A DNA stretch of 64,000 nt from Rhytidiadelphus loreus (lineage: Eukaryota > Streptophyta > Bryopsida > Hypnales > Hylocomiaceae), in assembly GCA_947034895.1 (NCBI GenBank), contig OX344762.1:23602760-23666759 (forward strand), read 5' to 3'. The position numbers and the translations under genes are program-made. Positions 44,882 through 55,900 of the stretch are shown here, in pieces (the first letter of the stretch is position 1; every line of letters begins with the position of its first letter). The notes below the pieces were generated by a model. The model had not been told where the DNA came from, did no database searches, and worked only from the letters and a program-made list of their open reading frames with translations.

Positions 44882-46917
44882 TCATATATTTGCGTACAGC
44901 AGCTCAAACTTTGGTACTCTCTCTTTGGGAAGCGGACAAGTTACAATCAGCTTCCCTTTCATAGCTCCCCTAAAAATAACCTACACCAAAAAGTTCCAAA
45001 AAGAATTCTTAGTACTGCTGTAGAACTACGCCAAGGCGCCTTCCTTTGACTTATATAATGACTCCAAACAGATGCATGTCAGCAGATATTCATTTAGTCC
45101 ACAAGGCTTGGTTACCTGTATTCACTATTGCACAACCCATGAAGAACTTCGGTTTTACAGGATGATGAATGCATCGAGAAATAAAACAATACCTTGCGAC
45201 TCTGTATCTTGACTTCTTGAAATATGGATGCTCAACTATTTGGGAACCGAATGGACTACAGGAACCACATCTACTCCCCCCAAACTGGAGATTACTAATA
45301 GCTTTCTGCAGAACTAAACAATAAGGAAAACGAACGACAATTGGAAAATTCACATCGAGCGGGAAACACACTAACACTCAAACACACCAACACAAAAACA
45401 CAAAAACACTCAATTTCTCAAACACACACAACAGACTATTACCAGCACTCCAACATATGAACACAAACACATACACAAACACTCAAAACATTCAAACACA
45501 TTGGAATGCATGAAACGATAACTTCTTCGTAAACATATTCTTCCTCATAACAACCCAAATCGTACGACAACGACCTCTTAACAATTTGTGCAGGTAAGTC
45601 ATTGACAATATATTCTCGTTTTTTATTTTTACCGAGCCGAACATACCTCTACAACATCGATAAAGTCTTGCTTAGAGTGAAAAGCTCCAATCCATCGTAT
45701 GATCAGGAGTTCTGTCCATATCAACACATTTTCAAACGGGGCGTCCTCGGAACATCAGACCCCGGATAACAAAGAAAGTCAGGAACCAAAGTGCCCATTC
45801 TTCAAGGAAGAGATGACCGAGAATCGAGCTGGATGCACTTGACAAAACATTCATAACTTTTGCATCCAACAAGAAGCATGCTAAATAGGAAAAAGCACTA
45901 TCAAAAACCATACCCAGAGTCCATCTTCATGTGGTGAGCATTGAAGAAGAAAATCGTGGCCGGTATGAGCGAAATATCTAAGTATTTGATGTAAGCCTGG
46001 ATTTCAGAGGCATCTGCGTCAATCAACCCAATCGATGCAAACTTGCTCACATCTCGAACCGATTTCGCAAGCTGCACACACGACAGGCGATTACACTTCT
46101 GATCTAAGGTTTGAACTTTACAAACCTAACTTTCACACAGCTTTAATTAAATCATTTTTGTATTCAAATAAACCTATTTAATATAATTGCCATATATGAA
46201 AATTCAGTCAATCACCGAACCGAATCTTAAATTAACTGGAACGCCAGGTATAAAAGACTTGCTGAAACCCTGGCCAGAAAACTTCAATTGATCATTGCAA
46301 TCTCAATACAAAAAATTTAAATTAAAACTTCGGGTAAAGGCTTATTAGAAGCACATCATAAGCTGTCAAACAGATGATTACTGGCATGATTTGACCCCAA
46401 AATGAAGAAGAGACTTCAAAAAAATAAATCGATTGTTGGATCTTTGTGTATTCAGTTGCAATACTGCCGTGCACCTTCAGATGCTTGCTGTGTTCTTCAT
46501 GCTCTTGAGTTACTAAGCGCAATTTAGCTCAATAGTAGCACATTTTCAGTAACTTTCCAACAAAGATATCACTCAAAACATTCGGTTGAAATTTTGAGCA
46601 CAAAATCTCAATTTGAAATTCTGAGTTTACAGCACTTACGACGGCATATTGTACTCACGCGTTCCAGTATAAACCCTAAAACTGAAGATACATATCCCAA
46701 TCGAAATGATCGAAATCTCTACTACCTAAGAAACTTCGTAATGCATCCACGAAGCATAATTTTCAAAGGAGAAAAGAGCACTCACAATCTCGTCATGCTG
46801 CATGCAGACAACATCCGAAGCGCGGCCGACACGCAGGACGAGAACTTTGTCAATAGTGTTGAGGATAAGCTTGTCCACGTCTTCCTTCTTCGTCAAACTC
46901 TCTAGCAAGTAACTCAT
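44882..46917 (-). CDS. TXNL4B: Thioredoxin-like protein 4B (DIM1-like), four exons, apparent indel in exon 3
   Basis: DIM1-family proteins are thioredoxin-fold, redox-inactive partners of spliceosomal proteins in the nucleus. TXNL4B is linked to pre-mRNA splicing and cell-cycle progression. Exons: 46917-46786 (MSYLLESLTKK ... RVGRASDVVCMQHDEI), 46071-45914 (LAKSVRDVSKFASIGLID, YLDISLIPATIFFFNAHHMK), 45711-45647 (GTPDHT, then WIGAFHSKQDFIDVVE) and 44980-44882 (VIFRGAMKGKLIV, ERVPKFELLYANI, stop). Donors GTGAGT, GTATGG and GTATGT and acceptors GTGCAG, GACAG and GTGTAG fit. The length, about 151 residues, is normal. The FFFN and KxxFID blocks separate it from the shorter-tailed TXNL4A/YLS8. Exon 3 is 65 bases where 67 would keep frame (break after CATACG, near 45692), so this is a pseudogene, an allele defect or a sequencing error. 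The 5' region has telo-box (AAACCCTAA) motifs. Confidence 0.85.
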
Positions 46918-46948
46918 CTTGACCCGAGCTCCGTCAGTCGCTCATCAC

Positions 46949-47440
46949 CATGGCCGGAACGACTTCGAAAGATTTGACAAAGGCAAACCCTAACTCCTTG
47001 ATTGGCAACAAAGCAGCAACTCAATTCCCACCCTACCAATTCCCAATCAAAGATTTACATGAAAATGCAGCCTCTGGAGCCGAACCCGAACCCGAACCCT
47101 AATCCAATCGATCTATAATCACCACGGCCAGAACGAACTCCAAAAGAATCAACAAATGTCAAAACCCTAATTCCTCGGTTGGCAGCAAAGCAGGCAACTC
47201 CACTGCCATCCTACGAATTCGCGCGGATCCCCAATCCAAGCTTTGGATGCATTCGCAACCTCGGCACCCTAAACCCTGATCCAATCGATCTTTCATCAGC
47301 ATGGACAGAACGAACTTAAAAAAAATTAACACACGTCAAATCCTAATCTCTTGGTTACCCACTCAAATACTAACCTTATAATCCGGAATTCCCCAATTGC
47401 AAGACTCTGGAACGTCTCTCGAATCCAATGGTTCGAAATT
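46949..47440. repeat. Three degenerate direct repeats (174-177 bp) upstream of TXNL4B
   Basis: Units start at 46949, 47123 and 47300 with CA(T/C)GG(C/A)C(G/A)GAACGA and include 'AACCCTAA(C/T)TCCTTGATTGGCA'-like and 'ATCCAATCGATCT' blocks. They form the probable 5' leader/promoter of TXNL4B. Several AAACCCTAA telo-boxes, common in plant housekeeping promoters, lie inside (near 46983, 47161). Confidence 0.7.
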
Positions 47441-47960
47441 GCCCGCAATTGAGCAGACAATTCTGAGTCCGACTCTTTCCTCTGCCGGTGCCGCCACCAG
47501 GCTTCGCAACGCTACGCGCTCACCAGCATCAGCCGACAGACTATCTTATGAAATTGGCTTCGCAAAAGTCATGGAAACCCACGTACAGTTTCTTCGTTGA
47601 CCACTTGTTTGCGGCGGCACAACTGAACCTGCGGATCCTGCGGGCAAGACGGTGTTGTTCCGAGGGTCCTGAAAATAAGCGTTGAGAGACTTTGGGGGCC
47701 AGTTCGCACGCGGTGGTAGGATTTTTTTGTGCAAAATGAAATACTCCGTAAGAGCTTCCGACCACCCGGCCAGGCGCGCGCGTTCTCTGACGCGCCAGAG
47801 GGGTTGCTGCGGGTCCCGGTCTCCCGGAGCGGTCCCGGGTGTAGGGCGGTGCAAAATCCCGCGCTGGGACCACACTATTTACGAAGATTCGTAGGCCATG
47901 TGCCCCAAGGGGTTTTGTTTTTGTTTTTGTTTTTGGAGAAGTGGCAATGTACAGTACAAC
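47441..47960. other. GC-rich island, no gene recognised
   Basis: Unusually GC-rich for this window (CGCGCGCG near 47775, CCCGG repeats). Overlapping frames exist on both strands only because of composition. It may be CpG-rich promoter DNA for TXNL4B's divergent side or a foreign fragment. It ends in a (GTTTTT)n run at 47914-47936. Confidence 0.4.
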
Positions 47961-48139
47961 GAAATGATGTAGTCAAATATTTTGGATAGAGCTATATTTT
48001 CATCAATACTACTGTGCTTTGTGCTCTTGTCATAGTCAAAATAAAGTAGAAGTAATGTTTTAAGTTTAAAATTTAAAAATAACTTTGACAATTTATAACT
48101 TTCACATTGTAGGTCCAAACCCACGAAACAAAGTTTGTG

Positions 48140-48800
48140 CACTTCCATAACATTATTGACATCTATTGGGGGGCCCTTTTGCTCCTCCAAAAATTAGGAG
48201 CCCCCCAACAAGAAAGTACCTCTGACAACCAATGACGTCATTAACCCAAGGACTCACCACTTGTGCCAGCCAATGAGGTTGTAAGCATTAAGGTAGGAGG
48301 CTGTGAAACAGTGCAGGCATTAAGAATGGCTCCTATAAATGGTTGTGAAATGGTGCATCTAAAGTTCTGAAATTGACCAGTACATTCATTGAATGAACCA
48401 AGGAAGAAAACATTATTAATTGGAAGAGCCAATCATTCTCTGTGTTTTCTCCATTTTTATTTAGAATTGCAAGTGAACCATTCATGAAAGATCTAGGGTC
48501 ACAAATAGGGACCTATGACCCAACTCGTTTGAAAATTCATAAGTAATTCAAAAATCTCTGAAAAAATATGAAACCACTTGCGTTAGATTCCTCATCAATT
48601 TCTCTTTGTCTTAAAAATGAGCTAAAAATATTCCCATCCAAAGAAATACACGAAAAAGGCAAACCAACCCTTAGGTGCACCATTTCTGAGCCTCCTACCT
48701 TCTGAATAAATCCTCCCTCCAAGTATATAGGGGAGAATTATACCTCCACATGGAAGAAGGCAACTTAGTTGCTTAATCCAGTAATGCTGCCAGAGCCATT
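48140..48800. repeat. Dispersed repeat with hairpin, shared with 60350-60690
   Basis: The hairpin TTGGGGGGCCC (near 48163) with GGAGCCCCCCAA (near 48198) corresponds to a diverged GGAGGGTCCCTC...GGAGCCC near 60390. 'CCTCCCTCCAAGTAT' followed by 'GAATTATACCTC' (48713) matches 60593-60632. A TA-type MITE (48291-48700) splits it. Confidence 0.6.
48291..48700. mobile_element. 410-bp MITE with AGGTAGGAGGCT termini (copy 1)
   Basis: The termini AGGTAGGAGGCTGTGAAAC and the reverse complement of TGAGCCTCCTACCT match over about 26 bases. The interior is 70-80 percent similar to 54960-55366 (for example 'GTCACAAATAGG(G/T)(A/G)CCTATG' and 'ACCACTTG(C/T)GTTAGATTCCT'). TA lies on the left, TC on the right, so the target duplication is probably mutated. 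No coding capacity. Confidence 0.8.
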
Positions 48801-48959
48801 TCGTGGCTTTGGGATGACAATGCAATGGTCTACACAGAGATTGGAAGCATTTTTTCATCCATTTTTTTTTGTTGACTTTCCATGGTGGGTTATAAAGATT
48901 CTTCAATTGAGTTTGTAGTTTTCCTTGTGTTTGTCTTCAAATGAATGAGAAGTTAGTTA

Positions 48960-51900
48960 AAAAAACGGATTACAAAATATGCCATTTTAGTGTATTTTGG
49001 GAAGTTGTTGCTCCTTGCTCTAAATCTGAAATTTCTCCAGAAAAATGATATTTTTTGAGTTTGATCCCGACTACCAAAATGAATTTCATCTACTCTAATT
49101 TCTACTCCAATTTGAATTTTGAAAAAATTCCTAATATTGAATAATTTATTGCAATTTAAACTTTGGATGCATTTTCAATGTCTATTATTTTCTAATTATA
49201 GAATGATACGGAAATTGAATTTACACTATGATGTTTGCCACTGTAATATACGCACATGGTGAAATTTTCAGATTTTTTAAAATATTTTTCTATTTGATAT
49301 GATTTTTCTTCATTTTTTCTTCAAAAATTCTCAAAAAAAAACAATTTTTCACAAAAAAATCTTAAAAATTTATGAAGTATAGAAGACATGTAGTTCCACC
49401 TTTGAAAAAATATATGTAAATTTTAATTTATATCTAGTTGCAAAATGATAGAAAATTGAGTGATAGGCAGTGAGGCTTGAAATCAGTGGGCATGGGTTTG
49501 TCCTTGAAGGGTTAACAATGTTATGTCCTCATAGAGGAAATGCACAGGTCTAGAGATTTTACTGTAATAAACAAACAACCTAACCTAAGGTTTGGATTAG
49601 TGTACCTTGTGATGTTGCCAAATTATAATAAAATAGAAGTAAAAGTTGTTGTTTTGTTTTTTTGTTTCAAGAAATATTCAATATTCAATATCTTCTCTTG
49701 TATGAGTTAGAATTTCACAAACCAAGCCTCTACACCCCTCCTTACAAAAAGATTTACGACAGTATCAGGAACATGAGACAAAGCCTATTGTACCATATGT
49801 CGTTACCACAACCAAATAAAAGTAGAAGTAATTTTTTGATTTTTTAGCTCATAAAAGCTTCAAAATTTGATATACTTTTTGCCGTGAATTAGAATGCCAT
49901 AAAAAGAATTCCATGCACTCCTCTTGGCAGAGAGCTTTCTAATAGTACTAAGAGCATGATTGGAGGACGTATAGTCAAAGAGATCCTATTGTAGTAAACA
50001 AACAAACAAAACAAAACAAACAAACTCATTTTAAAATATAGATATTTGGATGAAATTAATTTTAAAATGACAATTTCATTCAAATTATGGGTGATTGCAA
50101 GAAAGACCAATTCTATTTTGTATCACATTCAAAGTGATAGAGTTGTTTTCCGCTAAAACTTTTGATGGTAGAACATAGTGAACTTGAAATTTTTATTTCA
50201 AATGGCTAACTTGATTGTTATTGGACCCTTATTTTTAGAATTTTAAAAATAATAATATTTAAAAGTCAATTTTGTTAATTTGTCACACTTTGATATTTAG
50301 GATTTTTAATATTGGGGAGTAACCAAAATTAATTATCTAGAGCTGAAATTTTTGAGGCTTAGTCCCACGATAGAGATACATGTGCCTATCAAAGGGCTTT
50401 TAAATACATTATTTGATGGCCTCCATATTTGTACAAATAGGGCTCCCTTGCATGCACATTTTTAAGCACTGAAGATGGTTTCGACTTCATTTTTTGGTGA
50501 AATCTCATCACCATCAAGTCTTCACAAATTGCCAATGTTTGTTTATTTTTGTTTAGGATTTTCTATTTATTAATTTATACCTCATTGTATCTATTTTCTA
50601 TGACAAATCGTGTTTGTTTTTTAATAGTATTGCTTCAGTATTTGTAAGTAATCATAGTATTTGCAACAATATTTTTAGTTGTTGATTTTTCAAATCAATA
50701 GTTGAGATTGTTCTATTTAATAGTACTTGTTGAAGGATTCAGTCAACGAGGAGGGCTGTGAGTTCCCCAGTCAAAACTAGTCTAAAAATTGTCGATACCC
50801 GCCGTTAGAGTTTTTGAAAAAAAAAAAAGTGTTTTTCATTTCAACGACTTAAATTTTTTTATTTTTTTATTTTTTATTTTTAAAATCTACCATTGCGTTC
50901 GATGGGGTTCCCGGGGAACAGAGCTGGGAATGGCACCAAAACGGCCCTCCAACCCCCTGGAATCCCATCTAATGCTTGGAGATTATCCTTTTAGTATAAT
51001 AAGTTTGTTCCGAGGGAGACAATCAAGTAGGGAATCTATGCTAACACGTTCAATATCTAAAATTGAAATATCTTGATTTAAATTTAATAATCCAACTTGG
51101 AATTTCATAGCCAAAACATTACTACAACGACATTGCAGTCATTGACTAAATAGCAATTTGCATTCAATCACCACATTTAAAATTCACACAATTAACTCAA
51201 TCATAACTTATTCAATTTGAAATCAACATAATACACTCAAGGATTTTCAATTTAGACCACAATTTATACTTCTATGTTACAACGACTAGCACAAATCACT
51301 CACATTGACATAATAATAAACACCAATTTGGTATATAATTTCCTATGTATTAATCCAATGGTGAACAAATCACGTGTACAAGTTTTATAGTATGCTCAAT
51401 GTCTTGGCATTTCCTTATAACATCTCAACAACCACAAGAATAGAAATCGTTTCCTTAGCACTTTAATAGTCTCATACTCCCTCTCCATTAACTCCATTAA
51501 CTTTCTACCTTCCAATGCACTTTCCATCTAGGACATAACCATCTCAAACTTCATGACCACATCTCACGCATGAACTTCCAATTAGAACACACACATCTTC
51601 GTCATTTTACAAACACACATTGACTTTCACAAAAGGAAGAAAATTACTCAGCACATAGGCCAAATTGACAGTTACTATGGAGAGAGGAAGACAACTAACT
51701 GATTTGTTAAATACCAATTTCAATTGAACTTCATCTAATTTCAAATGCAAACATTTCCACCCTTGACTAATAGAGTAGTCGTCTTCCTATTCCGCAAAAA
51801 TCTCCAATTTAGACTCAACCACATCTTTCTCTCAAATTCCCTTGGCTTAACTCACTCCAATTGGGTAACTTCACCCACCAACCAATTTGGCAATTCAACC

Positions 51901-52280
51901 ATCTCTTCCAACTTAATTTTCTTCAAATTAACACATAAAACAACACTCCTAATTTGATAAAAGCACACCCAAAATCACCAAATTGGAATCCAAACTATCC
52001 TACAATTTGACAAAAAAAAAAAAAAAAAAACTTCAAATACACAAAAAAAAGTTCAACTATATTATTTACTGTATTCCTAATACTGTCATTAGAGAATTTT
52101 TCAAGCCATTGAAAGACCTCAAGTTCCCTGACGTTTTCGGATTGTAGAAACATCACAGAAGCAGTAGTCCAACGTGGCACAAAGACTACCACGTCGGACT
52201 GCATTAATTAATTTTTAAATGTTTTTAAATATTTTTAAATATATGTTTATTATTTTATTATTTTATTTTTATTTATTATT
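48960..52280. other. No gene seen
   Basis: AT-rich DNA. A poly(A) run lies at 52012-52030 and an AT-simple tract at 52205-52285. Short open frames show no motif. Confidence 0.5.
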
Positions 52281-52289
52281 AAATATTCT

Positions 52290-52337
52290 GACTGTCCAGC
52301 CATGGTTTGCAACATAGGGGACCATGGCTAGACGGTC
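52290..52337. repeat. Inverted repeat GACTGTCCAGCCATGGT
   Basis: GACTGTCCAGCCATGGT and ACCATGGCTAGACGGTC form a 17-bp stem (two mismatches) around a 14-base loop. It may be two abutting transposon ends or a hairpin. Confidence 0.5.
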
Positions 52338-54839
52338 TCTCAAAGGCCTCATCTCTCCTCTAATGCTACAAGCTATAGTTTTGGCAATGGTTAGGACATT
52401 TTTTAACCCTTGAATGCCGGTCTAGTCACTGTGGAAATCATCGGTTTTGTTACCATGTGAATTGTTGACTTAAATAAAATGAAAAAGTACTCATTGGAAG
52501 ACAAACTATTGTAGATGATCTTTCCTTTTCATACAAATTTTAGAGGATGAATAGTTGCATTTTTGTCCTACATAAAGAAATTCTTTGTCATTCATCAGCC
52601 GAAAAACGTCCTCTGCATTGTTTATGGGTTAAAGAACTCATTCTAGATAGTGGGTTGGAAAAATGATGATAGAACAGGGATTCTACAAAGACTTACCAAG
52701 AGGTGTTAGGACTATGCCTACGTATAGGTGCTCTAAAGTATGTGCACCAAATAAGCAACACTTTTTCTAAACCCACTATCTTGGTGACTAAATGACCCAA
52801 AAATTCGTATTAATTAATTAGCAAACTCAAGAAAAATCTAACATAAATTGTTTCATAATTTTCCAACACTTATAAAATATTGTACAAGTTTTTAAAGTTG
52901 AGTTCTACATAGAATATCCTATACACAACAATAAACTCACCATAACCATGGAAGAACATGGCCCCCTATGATCAAGGTAGTCACTAAAATACTCCAATTA
53001 TTTTGTATACAATAGGTACCATAGGATGGATTATGAAGGTCTTCAAGAGCTTAGTATAGGAGCTATACAAATAAGATGAAGTACATCCAAATATATTTAA
53101 AAAGTGATTTTTGTCTTTTCTTTAGAAAATGCCTAATGTGATCAATTGGTTCTTCATGATTTTTGTGTAAGATTCTAAATTTGTTCATGTTAGGATGGAA
53201 AGAAAAGAAAAATTTGTAAAAATGAAGATCTTATGTCTAAATTATTTTCAAGACATCATTATCATCTACATTCCTATCAAAGACTTTTATGGGTTAACTC
53301 TAGAAGCACATAGGCCTATCACCAAAGTAGAGTAAGAAATTATAAAATTCCTATTGAATAAAGCATTATTTGTTTCTATAGTTTTTCTAAAAGTCATTCA
53401 TCAAACATTTTTATCCTTCATGGGGTTTCAAAGTTAACTCCTCATTGTATCATCATGTACAAAAGAAATCCGTTGTGTAGTTGCTCTTAAATGTGAAGGG
53501 CAAAATTCAAAGTGCCACACATCAATTAGGGCATGGATGGGGAACTTTTGCTAATGGCCAAGTGAAATTCATTGGTTTCAATTCCTTGGATATTATTTAC
53601 CTTCATTCATAGCCTTTTCTTGCATGTTAGATAAATGATAAATATTTAGTGTGGAAGAATAGATATCTTGAATGCTCTAGTACCAAAATATATGGTAGCA
53701 CTCCTTTGTTAGATCCAAAAACAAAAACAAACATTAAAAATTTGGTGCTATTGAAACAAATCCAATGACATATTGATGTTGTTCAAAGAGAATTGATAGG
53801 TAAGCTTAGATGTATGATGGAGATTTTTTAAGAGCTTATTGCAAAATCAATATGAAATGGATCAAGCACATGCTAGAAACATAACATCAACTAGTTGAAG
53901 GATTTTCACCATGGTTCAAGGGAATCAAAAACCAATTTGTGCAAATGACTCATTTGCAACCAAAAGGAACAACATAGAAAAAGCTATCCAATGAAGAAAA
54001 AACACATCATTTATGAAGGGTGAACTCTACTATTGCTACTTAAAGTTATAAAAACAATTTGTGTCTATTTGTCAACATTGAGGGTGCACTAATTTGAACT
54101 ATTAGTCAAGGTGCAAAATTAGCGTTAACGTTGAATTTGAATTTTCAAAGAAATTGATCAAATATAGTGATATTTTTGCATGCACTAATATAATTATTCT
54201 ATAAATAGTGTGATTAACTAAATTAGCATCACATGTACTATTGGAACAAATCAATGTAGTTTGATCACTCAATGCTTCACTTTTTTGTGCAATTTTTTTA
54301 AATAATTTGCATTTAGTATAAAAGAGGAAGAAATCTCACCAAATTTTTTTTCTTAAATGTGGGTTGTTCTTGAGCCATGATTTATTTGGCCTCTAAATCC
54401 TAAAGTCTACATTTCTAATTTCTCACACTTTTTAGGGATTATATTTATTGTACAAAGTCATTGTTACAACCCATTGACCCCTTGAGGATTAAAATAATCC
54501 AAATTTCAACAAATGGAAAGATGTGATAGAATGCAACTTAGAATAATAATATAATGATGAATTTTAAACAAAAATTGTAACTATATTTAAACTATGATTG
54601 ATGTATTACATCTATTATTGCACTCACTTATATATAAGAAAAAGTATGAAACTTATAATTATAAATCCTTGTAAAATTTTAATGTGAATAAAACATTGCT
54701 TAGTAAAAAAAAATTTAATTTAAATGATTGAATGTTAATTTGTAAACATGTCAATTTTTAAAGTTTTATATTTTATTTATTTTTTGAAGTCAATTTAAAG
54801 GGACATTTAGTCAAAGAAAGTGAAACAATAAAACATAGT
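52338..54839. other. No gene seen
   Basis: AT-rich sequence without supported frames, RNA genes or strong repeats. Confidence 0.5.
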
Positions 54840-55900
54840 GTTTAACTCCTAAAGTCCCATTGTCCTCTTGAGGGACAAAATGGATTTTGGGCAAGCTCCT
54901 ACGGTTTCAATATTTGTCGTGATTGTTTGAAAGTTTTGTGAAGATTGGAAAACACATTAAGGTAGTATGCTGTAAAATGGACCATCTCCTTCAGATGGAC
55001 CCTAGCTTTGGAAGAGAATAGAGACGAGGAGATTCTTGAATGGACTACTTTAGCAATTGAATGCATCTAGGAAAAATTATTTTTCTGTTGCAAGAGCCAA
55101 TCATAGTCTTTGATTTCTGCCATCTCTTTACAAGTTGCAAGTGGACAGATTTTGGGAGACCTATGGTCACAAATAGGTGCCTATGCCCTGAATCTTTAAA
55201 AATTCATAAGGAATTCAAAAATGCTTGGAAAATATAAAACCACTTGTGTTAGATTCCTTGTCTATTTTTCTTTCTCTGAAAAATGATATAAAAATACTTT
55301 ATTCCAAGGAAACCTATGAAAAAGGCGGACTAGTCCTTAAATGGTTCATTTTAGAGCATACTACCTTAGCTTTCTAGGAATACAATTTTTATTTCAATTA
55401 GTGCCCAAGAGTAGAAGTTGTGGCACACTAAGCCTAAATTTAATTTAGTAGGTAGAAAAAAAATTAAAATTAAAAAATATTGTTTTTTAATCTACATTGA
55501 ATGCTTTGATTCATTCCATTTGGATTTGTTACACAAATGTCATTGAAAATCTTGTTTTGGGGGCAATTAGAGTCTTTTTGAAAAACAACTTGTAGGAGTC
55601 ATTTATGAACTCAATTTTCAAAATTAAAAAAATATTCACAAGGTTAAGATCTTCTACTAGAACATTCTCATTGTTGCAATTAGTATGTTTCAATTCCATC
55701 TTTGAGATATTAATGATTTAGTTTTCTCTTCAATCTTGAACCTACTTCTACTTAAGAGTTTTTTAATGTAAAAAAATTAACTGCTATTTAAAAAAAAATC
55801 CTAAACTCTCAAATCAATTCTTCAACATAAAAAAAAATTCAAAATTAGTAGCATCAAAATTTTAAATTAAGAAGATTCAAAGTCAAAAAATCTAGTCAAG
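54840..55900 (+). repeat. Family-D dispersed repeat, copy 2
   Basis: Starts 'TTTAACTCCTAAAGTCCCATTGTCC', is interrupted by the MITE at 54960-55366, and continues 'TTCTAGGAATACAATTTTTATTTCAATTAG' and onwards to 'GTATGTTTCAATTCCATC' near 55680. Same order as 42950-43830 and 62650-63480. Confidence 0.7.
54960..55366. mobile_element. 407-bp MITE, AGGTAGTATGC termini, TA target duplication (copy 2)
   Basis: The termini AGGTAGTATGCTGTAAAATG and the reverse complement of CATTTTAGAGCATACTACCT pair over about 28 bases and are flanked by TA on both sides. The uninterrupted family-D sequence at about 62768-62785 ('CGCATTAGTTTCCTAGGAATA') is the empty site. TA duplication suggests the Tc1/mariner (Stowaway-like) group; this rests on target-site type only. 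Confidence 0.88.

Noticed and set aside
47397..47989. Several overlapping frames on both strands in the GC-rich island
   Set aside because: Composition-driven; no domain, start context or splice evidence favours any one of them.
52012..52030. Poly(A) run as the tail of a processed gene or SINE
   Set aside because: No recognisable body upstream on either strand and no flanking duplication.
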